This document shows positions 16,899 to 23,020 of a stretch of 36,954 bases of DNA, in pieces (the stretch's first letter is position 1; every line of letters starts with the position of its first letter). The position numbers and the translations under genes were made by a program. Under the pieces are notes generated by a model that was given only the letters and a program-made list of their open reading frames with translations, made no database searches and was not told where the DNA came from. Origin of the DNA: SKVR01 sp037441525 (GTDB taxonomy: Bacteria; Bacteroidota; Bacteroidia; Bacteroidales; UBA7960); contig JBBISA010000041.1 of assembly GCA_037441525.1 (NCBI GenBank), positions 1-36,954 on the forward strand, read 5' to 3'.

Positions 16899-17833
16899 TA
16901 AAATAAAAATCCGTTTTCTGCTTCTAACTTTTCAGGCAAATAATTTTCTCCAAGCATTTCTCGCAAATCTCTTTCAACCGTATTACACAGAGCTGTTAGT
17001 GGAACATCTGTAATCCTGTTTTCAAAAGGGTCTTCGTTTACTTCTCCAACTTTACCGATAATGGCAAAAACAAATGAAATGATAATAGAAATGGGTATCA
17101 TCAAATAATCAATATTCATTTTAGTGAAATCGCCAATCAATGAAAACGGAAGCAATAGCATGAACGTATACAAAAATACTCTTGTAAAAAAATCGTATTG
17201 TCTAAGTAGCGGAGTGTTTTTAATACGTTCACAACCGCCTTGATAATTTGCTAAGGTTAATAATTGACCCTCCATTTGAAAGCTGTCGAAACCACCAAGT
17301 GTTCCGTTTGCCATTGCTTCATAAATTTTTTTGCCAGATAAGAGGTGTAAATAGTTTGGCTTGTTTTGTGATTTTTCTAATTGTTCAAATTCTTGTGCCG
17401 ATAAAAAGGGTTTCAGTTCATGCCAGTTATCTTGTTTTCTTAAATGCAAACGCAAGGCATGAACCCAAGCGATTACTTTGTAAATCATTTCCCGTTTAAA
17501 TTGTTCGCTTCGTTCCTTTTCGTAATTCTGTTGGTGCGAATGGCTGTCGGTAAATGTGATTATAAGTCTTGCTAAAACTCTGCTCGAATTAATGATACCG
17601 CCCCAAAGTGTTCTTGCTTCCCACCAACGGCTATAAGAACTATTATTTCTAAAAGCAATAAAAATGGCTAAAGCACTTCCTAATATCGCTGCTATTGAGA
17701 AAGGAAACGAAATGGCTGTTACACCTTGTTTATGTAACACAAAAACCATTACAGCGATTGCAACGGCAAATATCAATTCAGTTTTTACATACTGAATGAC
17801 TTTAATTGGATTAAAATTTCGTTTTATTATCAT
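16898..17833 (-). CDS. Bestrophin-family channel (UPF0187)
   Basis: This 311-aa membrane protein of the bestrophin family has an N-terminal amphipathic start (MIIKRNFNPIKVIQYVKTEL), a first helix AVAIAVMVFVLHK, the conserved SFPFSIAAILGSALAIFIAFRNNSSYSRWWEAR region (positions about 42-75; FRNNxSYxRWWEAR is diagnostic), WGGIINSSRVLAR, and a later helix pair around LLPFSLIGDF and PISIIISFVFAIIG. A cytoplasmic DPFENRITDVPLTAL segment near the C-terminus is also typical. Family members form pentameric ion channels; eukaryotic ones pass chloride and a bacterial homologue passes cations, so the selectivity is open. It starts 3 bp after the beta-barrel-like gene stops. Confidence 0.9.
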   Translation of the reverse strand: MIIKRNFNPIKVIQYVKTELIFAVAIAVMVFVLHKQGVTAISFPFSIAAILGSALAIFIAFRNNSSYSRWWEARTLWGGIINSSRVLARLIITFTDSHSHQQNYEKERSEQFKREMIYKVIAWVHALRLHLRKQDNWHELKPFLSAQEFEQLEKSQNKPNYLHLLSGKKIYEAMANGTLGGFDSFQMEGQLLTLANYQGGCERIKNTPLLRQYDFFTRVFLYTFMLLLPFSLIGDFTKMNIDYLMIPISIIISFVFAIIGKVGEVNEDPFENRITDVPLTALCNTVERDLREMLGENYLPEKLEAENGFLF

Positions 17834-17836
17834 CGT

Positions 17837-18484
17837 TTAAAATTCATGTCTGATGAAACCGCCTACATTGTATGTTTTAGCGAAAGTAGAATTGCCTGTT
17901 TGGTTAAAATCTGCACCTGCTCCAAATTGATAGCTCTTTATAGAAAGTCCTAAACGCAATCTTTGAGTGAAACTGTAATTATCTGTACTTACAGTTGGAA
18001 AAGCATTTACACTTTCAACTTGGGTAAATAGATTAACTTTTTCTGTTAGCTTTGGTGTGTATCGGAACAATAGAAAATAATCTAAGTCTGGTTTTTCAAG
18101 AATTTCACAAACCAACCAAGTAAATATGGTCATGTTTTTACTGATATGAGCATATTGAATACCTGCTTTCGGAAAAACACCCCAACTCAAAACCTGTCCA
18201 ACAATTACCGGTGCAAAACCTTTGAGTTTTTCGTGATTGTAAGATATAGCTTCTGTAAAACCGAACTGTGGCAAGTAGGTAGTTTTAGTCATTCGGTAAT
18301 CAATACTTGCCCTATTTCTATTGAAGAAAAGCCAACGAGAATTTTCTCCTTGCTTGTTCTTGAAATACTTAAAAAACATGATGTCAATAGTTGTTTTCTC
18401 ATGTCCTCCAAAAATTTCAACTGGTATTTGTGCTTTGGCAGTGCTGCATAACACCAATAAAATGATGACTAAACTCTTTCTCAT
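17837..18484 (-). CDS. Putative outer-membrane beta-barrel protein
   Basis: From the ATG at 18484 this is a 215-aa exported protein with a clear Sec signal (MRKSLVIILLVLCSTAKAQ, cleavage after AQ likely). An ATG at 18496 would add MYSK and fits less well. The mature part alternates polar and hydrophobic residues with many aromatics and ends in F (IRHEF), as outer-membrane barrels do; strands such as LNLFTQ-, SFTQRLRLGLSIKSYQFGAG and YNVGGFIRHEF-type segments are visible. Its family is unknown to me. It opens the tightly packed part of the operon. Confidence 0.75.
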   Translation of the reverse strand: MRKSLVIILLVLCSTAKAQIPVEIFGGHEKTTIDIMFFKYFKNKQGENSRWLFFNRNRASIDYRMTKTTYLPQFGFTEAISYNHEKLKGFAPVIVGQVLSWGVFPKAGIQYAHISKNMTIFTWLVCEILEKPDLDYFLLFRYTPKLTEKVNLFTQVESVNAFPTVSTDNYSFTQRLRLGLSIKSYQFGAGADFNQTGNSTFAKTYNVGGFIRHEF

Positions 18485-18495
18485 TTTGCTATACA

Positions 18496-18526
18496 ATAAA
18501 AACAGGTGGGGCTTCGCCCCATCTGT
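18496..18526 (-). terminator. Intercistronic hairpin with T run
   Basis: On the minus strand ACAGATGGGGC-GAA-GCCCCACCTGT is followed by TTTTTATTG, which is a good intrinsic terminator. It sits in the 53-bp gap between the DJ-1-like gene and the beta-barrel gene. There is little room for a new promoter after it, so it may be a partial terminator or attenuator. Confidence 0.7.
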
Positions 18527-18537
18527 TTGTTTATGAT

Positions 18538-19362
18538 TTACTTTGTAAGTAACTCTACCACTAATTCAGCAGCAGCAGCACCAGAGTTTTGTTGTTGTCC
18601 TGTAATTAAATTGCCGTCTTGTATAGCATAAGAAGAAAAAGGAGCAGCCACTTTAAAAGTTGTGCCTATTAGTTTCTTTGCTTCATCTTCAATTCTGTAT
18701 GGTTGAATTTTTTGTCCCACAGCTTTGTCAGCATATTCTTCTTCTGCATCAGCAAAGCCAGTCCATGTTTTACCTTTTACTAAAAGTTCACCATTTGATT
18801 TTTTTGCTTCTAACAACAGTGTTGTTGAATGGCAAACGGCTGAAGCAGGTTTTCCTGCTTCGTAAAATGAAACGAAAAGGTTTTGTAAGTCAGTGTTACC
18901 TTTGAAAGTATACATTGGACCTTGTCCGCCAACCAAGAAAATGGCAGCATAATCATTGTGCTTAACCTCTGTTAATTTCTTTGTGTTCTCTAACATTTTG
19001 TTGAACTCAGGTTTTTGCATGTAACCCAAAGAAATAATGTCATGTGCAGAATATCCGCTTGCATCAGTCGGATTTGAATAACCGTCCATCATTAATTTAC
19101 CGCCTTCTGTTGAAACCAATTCAATTTCATAGCCTGCTTCTTGAAACACTCTCATTGGATGTGTCAATTCAGCAGCCCAAAATCCGATTGGCCAGCCTGT
19201 CTGTTTTGAAGTTGATGGTGAGCTTGCCACCATTAAAATTTTTCCTTTCGAGGGTGCACCGTGAGAGTGAACGTAGCTCAATATTTCTTTTGGATTTTCC
19301 ATTGTTGTTTCTTTTTTACTTGTTTCTGAATTTGTTTGATTGTTTGTGCATGATGCTAACAT
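18538..19362 (-). CDS. DJ-1/PfpI (Hsp31-like) protein with broken lipoprotein signal
   Basis: This protein of the DJ-1/PfpI superfamily, class I glutamine amidotransferase-like, has 274 aa as annotated. Core segments are ILMVASSPSTSKQTGWPIGFWAAELTH (residues 42-68), YEIELVSTEGG, DYAAIFLVGGQGPMYTF and the nucleophile elbow ASAVCHSTTLLLEAK with Cys177. Relatives are glyoxalases or chaperones that repair methylglyoxal damage, and some are amidases. The open frame begins MLASC, a bare lipobox. Upstream, in another frame, ATG at 19405 reads MKKMKKVFIAVC. Removing one base from GGG at 19368-19370 would join it to LLMLASC and give a perfect lipoprotein signal. So either the export signal is frameshifted or the sequence has an error. 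It is the first gene of the minus-strand cassette operon, divergent from the HxlR regulator. Confidence 0.87.
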   Translation of the reverse strand: MLASCTNNQTNSETSKKETTMENPKEILSYVHSHGAPSKGKILMVASSPSTSKQTGWPIGFWAAELTHPMRVFQEAGYEIELVSTEGGKLMMDGYSNPTDASGYSAHDIISLGYMQKPEFNKMLENTKKLTEVKHNDYAAIFLVGGQGPMYTFKGNTDLQNLFVSFYEAGKPASAVCHSTTLLLEAKKSNGELLVKGKTWTGFADAEEEYADKAVGQKIQPYRIEDEAKKLIGTTFKVAAPFSSYAIQDGNLITGQQQNSGAAAAELVVELLTK

Positions 19363-19415
19363 TAAGAGGGCATACTGCGATAAATACTTTTTTCATCTTT
19401 TTCATTTTTTGATGT

Positions 19416-19446
19416 GGCAAAATTGCAACTATATGCTACTTTTGCC
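19416..19446. promoter_or_regulatory. Divergent control region with palindrome
   Basis: An imperfect inverted repeat, GGCAAAATTGCA (from 19416) and TGCTACTTTTGCC (ending 19446), lies between the DJ-1-like gene and the HxlR gene. It overlaps the plus-strand -7 box TACTTTTG (19437-19444), which matches TAnnTTTG and would start the HxlR transcript near 19451. The left edge is 11 bp before the ATG at 19405. The position suggests an operator for the HxlR protein that controls both directions. This is an inference from placement. Confidence 0.5.
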
Positions 19447-19513
19447 AATATACTTACTCCGAATAGTGATACACACATATAGGAAAGTATCAGCAAATAC
19501 AATACTTACAATT

Positions 19514-19888
19514 ATGCCAGAATTTTTATATAACAACAAGCTCTATTACAATCCAGTAGAGTTTGCAATGGGCAGAATAGGAGGAACATGGAAAATGCCT
19601 ATTCTTTGGAGGTTAAAAGATAAAGTGATGCGATACGGTGAGTTGAAAAAAGATATACCTCACATTACTCATAAAATGTTGACCAGTCAACTAAGAGAAC
19701 TGGAAGGAGAAGGCTTTATTAGCAGAGAAGTTTTTCCCGTTGTCCCGCCGAAGGTTGAATACACCATTACCAATCGAGGTCAAAAAGCCATCGTCATTGT
19801 TGATGCAATTCGTAACTACGGATTAGACTTAATGAAAGAGTTTGGTGTCGAACACTCTAAAATTACAAAGCACAAAAAAGAGAAATAG
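19514..19888 (+). CDS. HxlR-family transcriptional regulator
   Basis: This 124-aa winged-helix regulator has NPVEFAMGRIGGTWKMPILWRL, the recognition-helix region HITHKMLTSQLRELEGEGFISRE, and the wing VPPKVEYTITNRGQKAI, all diagnostic of HxlR. I start it at 19514 (MPEFLYNNK), because upstream residues in the same frame are not family-like. It has no cysteine at all. Most relatives carry a Cys before PVE for redox or electrophile sensing, but here the position is Tyr (YYNPVE), so it should sense something other than thiol oxidation. It is the only plus-strand gene of the insert and is divergent from the operon it presumably controls. It ends in TAG. Confidence 0.9.
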   Translation: MPEFLYNNKLYYNPVEFAMGRIGGTWKMPILWRLKDKVMRYGELKKDIPHITHKMLTSQLRELEGEGFISREVFPVVPPKVEYTITNRGQKAIVIVDAIRNYGLDLMKEFGVEHSKITKHKKEK

Positions 19889-19961
19889 CGGGTCGGCAAA
19901 ATTGGCTCTATTGCAAAATTTTGGTCGTCTGTTTTTTGGTCGTGTCGGTCGTACTACGCTT

Positions 19962-19971
19962 GCTGGTAACG
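19962..19971 (-). repeat. Right end of the cassette insertion
   Basis: GCTGGTAAC (19962-19970) is the exact complement of GTTACCAGC at 14723-14731 and ends in the AACG shared with the left junction. On the minus strand the insert begins CGTT-ACCAGC, while sfsA on the far side reads CGTT-GCAC, so the crossover lies in the shared (C)GTT. Just inside, GGTCG occurs four times at 19891, 19923, 19938 and 19947. Confidence 0.65.
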
Positions 19972-20128
19972 AACAGATGTGAACACTTTTGCTCCGGCAT
20001 CAGAAATTGTTCCCGATTATGCAGCCATGTTTTATATGGCCAGGGAAAACGGGGTTGAAATGATCGTTGCCCATGTTTTGGCAACTCCTGTTTCCCTTAC
20101 ATTTCATCAATTGCTGCCGATCATTTAA
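19972..20128 (+). pseudogene. sfsA: sfsA 3' part, separated by the cassette
   Basis: This 157-nt remnant encodes the C-terminus of SfsA (with the shared CG at 19970-19971, 52 codons and a TAA). RTDVNTFAPASEIVPDY is the usual VQRxDxxxFxPAxxIDPxY segment, followed by ENGVEMIVAHV, which corresponds to the GVEVLAY strand, and a final LLPII. There is no start codon or promoter, so it cannot be expressed as SfsA. Joined to 14071-14603 it gives a complete gene of 230 codons including the stop. Confidence 0.92.
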
Positions 20129-20165
20129 ACCAAAGGAAAAGAAAAGGATAACGGGGTTGTTAAAT

Positions 20166-20374
20166 CCGGATTAGTTATTAGGAAAGCAATGAACTAATGA
20201 CTTAGCCGGGATTAACCCCGCTTTAGAAAAACTTAATTTGTAAGCATTTCTGATTACAAATATTTAGTTTTTCTTGAGCGATTTGTCATAATAGTAGTCA
20301 GATAATCAATAGCTTACAATAGAATTTCTCTGATGATGGCCATTAGAAAAAACGCATGAAGACAAATTTGGGTT
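20166..20374. repeat. Dispersed repeat, copy B, with 121-bp insertion
   Basis: This matches copy A (7214-7301) on both sides of an extra 121 bp (about 20233-20353). The extra segment is flanked by TTAGAAAAAC (20223-20232) and TTAGAAAAAAC (20343-20353), which looks like a target duplication of about 10 bp. A strong hairpin at 20226-20273 uses the left flank: GAAAAACTTAA..TTTGTAA pairs with TTACAAATATTTAGTTTTTC. The piece could be a tiny non-autonomous element. The region 20129-20417 otherwise holds no gene. Confidence 0.65.
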
Positions 20375-20399
20375 AAATTGATAATTATTCTTACTTTTG
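20367..20399 (+). promoter_or_regulatory. Promoter of tRNA-Arg
   Basis: TTTG (20367-20370) and TACTTTTG (20392-20399) match the Bacteroidota -33 and -7 elements with 21 bases between them. The mature tRNA begins 18 bases after the -7 box. The -33 TTTG belongs to the last block of repeat copy B. Confidence 0.6.
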
Positions 20400-20417
20400 T
20401 ACCCCGAAATAAAGGCC

Positions 20418-20491
20418 GGTTCCGTAGCTCAGTTGGATAGAGCAACAGCCTTCTAAGCTGTGGGTCATTGGTTCGAATCCAATCGGAATCA
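20418..20491 (+). tRNA. tRNA-Arg (anticodon TCT)
   Basis: This is a 74-nt cloverleaf. The acceptor arm GGTTCCG pairs with CGGAATC (one G-T pair), followed by the discriminator A. The D arm contains GTAGCTCAGTTGGATAGAGC. The anticodon stem ACAGC/GCTGT encloses the loop CTTCTAA, with anticodon TCT reading AGA codons. The T arm is TTGGTTCGAATCCAA. CCA is not encoded. It is preceded by a good promoter and followed by a strong terminator, so it is a single-gene unit. Confidence 0.95.
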
Positions 20492-20496
20492 CTAAC

Positions 20497-20527
20497 AAAA
20501 AAGCCCTGCGATCGCAGGGCTTTTTTT
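20497..20527 (+). terminator. Bidirectional intrinsic terminator after tRNA-Arg
   Basis: AAGCCCTGCGATCGCAGGGCTT (20501-20522) is a perfect palindrome flanked by A residues on the left and seven T residues on the right. It can therefore end both the tRNA transcript and the M3 peptidase transcript arriving from the other strand (stop at 20540). Confidence 0.92.
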
Positions 20528-20539
20528 ATTGTAAGTGTA

Positions 20540-22654
20540 CTATATCTTTTTTAATCCATCTCTTTCGAGCATCGCGTCGATGGTGGGTTGCTTTCCCCTG
20601 AATTTTATGTAAAGGTCCATGGGGTGTTCGGTGCCACCGCGCGAAAGAATATGAGCGCGAAATGACTTGGCAGTGTTAGGGTCGAAAATTCCATTTTCAA
20701 GAAAAGCCTGGTAAGCATCGGCATCGAGCACTTCGGCCCATTTGTAGCTGTAGTATCCAGCCGAATACCCGCCCGAAAAAATATGAGAAAAAGACGTGCT
20801 TACCATGGTGCCATCGATCCTCGAGAAGAGTTGCACCGGTTTCATGGCAGCTTTTTCAAACTCTTCAGGGTGGATAATAACAGGTTCAGTTATTGTGTGC
20901 CAGGCCATGTCGTTAAGGCCAAAACCCAGTTGCCTGACAGCAGCATAAGCGGCATGAAAACGTTGAACTTCTATGATCTTCTCAACCATTGATGAGGGGA
21001 TGGCTTCGCCGGTTTCGTAGTGCCGGGCAAACATATCGAGAAATTCTTTTTCGGTGGCCCAGTTTTCAAGTATTTGTGATGGCAATTCAACAAAATCCCT
21101 GTAAACGTTTGTTCCGGAAAGGTTTTCGTAGGTCACGTCGGACAACATTCCGTGCAGTGCATGGCCAAATTCATGGAGGAAGGTGTTGAACTCATTAAAG
21201 GTAAGCAGTGATGGTTTGGTTTCGGTTGGTTTTGTAAAATTGCATACCAGCGATACATGAGGGCGGAAATCGGTTCCATTTTTCCGGAATTGCTCTCTGA
21301 AGCTGGTCATCCATGCGCCACCACTTTTCCCTTCACGAGGAAAGAAATCGAGGTACAGAACGCTGATAAATTTTCCATCTTCATCATATACTTCATAAGC
21401 AGCAACATCGGGATGATAAACAGGTATGTTGGCGTTTATTTTGTATGTAAGTCCGAAAAGACGCTCAGTTAATGCAAAAACACCGTCAACAACGTTGTCG
21501 AGTTTGAAATAGGGGCGGGTAAGCTCTTCATCGAAATCATATTTTTCTTTGCGAAGTTTTTCTGCCCAGTAACTCCAGTCCCAGGGTAAAATTTCCCCCT
21601 GAAATCCCTTTGAAGCAGCAAAAGCCTGCACTTCGCGTAGTTCCTGCTGTGCCATGGGAAGTGCCGCATCTGAGAGTTGTTGCAGAAAATTATTTACTGT
21701 AGTTGGGTTCTGAGCCATTGTTTCTTCCAGCACAAAGTCGGCATGGGTATCATAACCCAGCAATCTTGCCCTTTCAAGGCGCAGGTTGGCAATGCGGGTA
21801 ATAATCTCAACGTTGTTGTATTCGTTCTCTTTGTAACCGCGGGTTGAGAAAGCCATGTAAACCTTTTCGCGCAGTTCGCGTTGGTCGCAGTAACGCAGGA
21901 AAGGACCATAACTTGGGGCATCGAGGGTAATTACCCATCCTTCCAGGTTTTTGGTTTTTGCGGCCATGGCAGCAGCATCAACAGATGACTGGGGCAAACC
22001 GGCAAGTTCAGCCTCGTTAGTAATGTGAAGGTGCCATCCGTTTGTTTCGGCCAGCACATTATCGTTGAAACGCAATGAAAGTTCGGACAATTCTCTTGAA
22101 ATAACTCTCATTTTTTCCTTTTCTTCGGTTGAAAGGTTGGCACCGTTCCGCGAGAAACCCTTGTAGGTTTTTTCCAGCAACATCTCCTGCTCAGGAGTCA
22201 GAGCCAGTGATGCTTTTTGGTTATATACCGCCTTGATGCGGTTGAACAGAGCTTCATTGAAGAGGATATCGTTCTGGTAATCTGTAACCATGGGCGATAC
22301 CTCGCGAGCTATTTGCTGAAGGCCTTCATTGGTTTCAGCATGAAGAAGGTTAAAGAAGATTGCGCTTACATTGCTGAGAGTACGGCCCGAATAAGCCAGG
22401 GCTTCAATGGTATTGGCAAAGGTGGGCTCATGGGTTGAGTTGGCAATACCCTCCACTTCCTTTTTTGCTTCATCAATGGCAGATTTGAATGCGGGTAGAA
22501 AATGCTCGTTGGTTATTTCTCCAAAGGGAGGGGTTTGATAAGGGGTTTTGAACGATTGCAACAGGGGATTTCTTTCTCCTGTACAAGCCATCATGGTGGT
22601 AGCGATCATTAGTGTTGCTGTTAATTTTTTCAGAGTTTTCATTGTGGTATTCAT
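20540..22654 (-). CDS. M3-family peptidase, Dcp-like lipoprotein
   Basis: This is a thimet-type zinc metallopeptidase (dipeptidyl carboxypeptidase / oligopeptidase A group), 704 aa from the ATG at 22654. A second ATG at 22642 is equally good. The frame stays open upstream, but the residues there do not fit a signal. The N-terminus MKTLKKLTATLMIATTMMAC has a lipobox ending in Cys, so the protein is probably anchored in the envelope. The catalytic motif FLHEFGHALHGMLSDV has His494 (from 22654) as the first zinc ligand, with VELPSQILENW supplying the downstream Glu ligand. The SFSHIFSGGYSAGYYSYKWAE region and its tyrosines (FSGGYSAGYYSY) form the substrate pocket. It trims short peptides. It is a single gene ending at the bidirectional terminator. 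Confidence 0.93.
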   Translation of the reverse strand: MNTTMKTLKKLTATLMIATTMMACTGERNPLLQSFKTPYQTPPFGEITNEHFLPAFKSAIDEAKKEVEGIANSTHEPTFANTIEALAYSGRTLSNVSAIFFNLLHAETNEGLQQIAREVSPMVTDYQNDILFNEALFNRIKAVYNQKASLALTPEQEMLLEKTYKGFSRNGANLSTEEKEKMRVISRELSELSLRFNDNVLAETNGWHLHITNEAELAGLPQSSVDAAAMAAKTKNLEGWVITLDAPSYGPFLRYCDQRELREKVYMAFSTRGYKENEYNNVEIITRIANLRLERARLLGYDTHADFVLEETMAQNPTTVNNFLQQLSDAALPMAQQELREVQAFAASKGFQGEILPWDWSYWAEKLRKEKYDFDEELTRPYFKLDNVVDGVFALTERLFGLTYKINANIPVYHPDVAAYEVYDEDGKFISVLYLDFFPREGKSGGAWMTSFREQFRKNGTDFRPHVSLVCNFTKPTETKPSLLTFNEFNTFLHEFGHALHGMLSDVTYENLSGTNVYRDFVELPSQILENWATEKEFLDMFARHYETGEAIPSSMVEKIIEVQRFHAAYAAVRQLGFGLNDMAWHTITEPVIIHPEEFEKAAMKPVQLFSRIDGTMVSTSFSHIFSGGYSAGYYSYKWAEVLDADAYQAFLENGIFDPNTAKSFRAHILSRGGTEHPMDLYIKFRGKQPTIDAMLERDGLKKI

Positions 22655-23020
22655 TAATTTGTAACAAATAGTTTTGAAATTGGTTTGAAAAATGGGCTTA
22701 GGGTGAAATAAATATTTAATGAATTGAAAATCAGGGTGCAATATTAGTGATATTTTCTGTTCGGGTTGGTTTAACCACGAAATTATTTCTCAGGGGATTT
22801 GATAAAACCTCCGGAATAGCATCCTCTCAATGCTATAGTGCTCTAATTGTGGCAATTAATTGTTTGTCGCGACTTGCAAACAGGTAAAATCACCTGCATG
22901 AATTGGTTGTTTTAACTATAAAATGTGCCCTTGATTAATCGCTACATTCGTATAAGTAAATAATGGCTCAATCCATTGATAGTAAATAGAATACCTTTCA
23001 ATTAAGTTTAAATACGGTAA

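Larger units (their letters stand above)
14604..19971 (-). mobile_element. 5.4-kb cassette-like insertion splitting sfsA
   Basis: Removing exactly these 5,368 bp joins ...GTG CAA CG to A ACA GAT GTG... and restores SfsA as VVQRTDVNTFAPASEI in frame. AACG occurs at both junctions (14600-14603 and 19968-19971). The insert has no recombinase gene. On the minus strand its order is outer box, regulator region, six co-directional genes, then an attC-like foldback at the 3' end, which is the layout of an integron gene cassette, although at 5.4 kb it is much larger than usual. Base composition inside is visibly more AT-rich than the flanks. The boundaries are certain to within the 4-bp ambiguity. The mechanism is inferred. 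Confidence 0.85.

Noticed and set aside
14604..19971. Conventional transposon or genomic island
   Set aside because: No transposase, integrase or relaxase is encoded inside and the two ends are not ordinary terminal inverted repeats. The one matching box fits a recombination site that reforms on circularisation.
20166..20374. CRISPR-like or regulatory array
   Set aside because: There is only one extra copy elsewhere in the window and no spacers of regular length. It is better explained as a dispersed repeat with an insertion.
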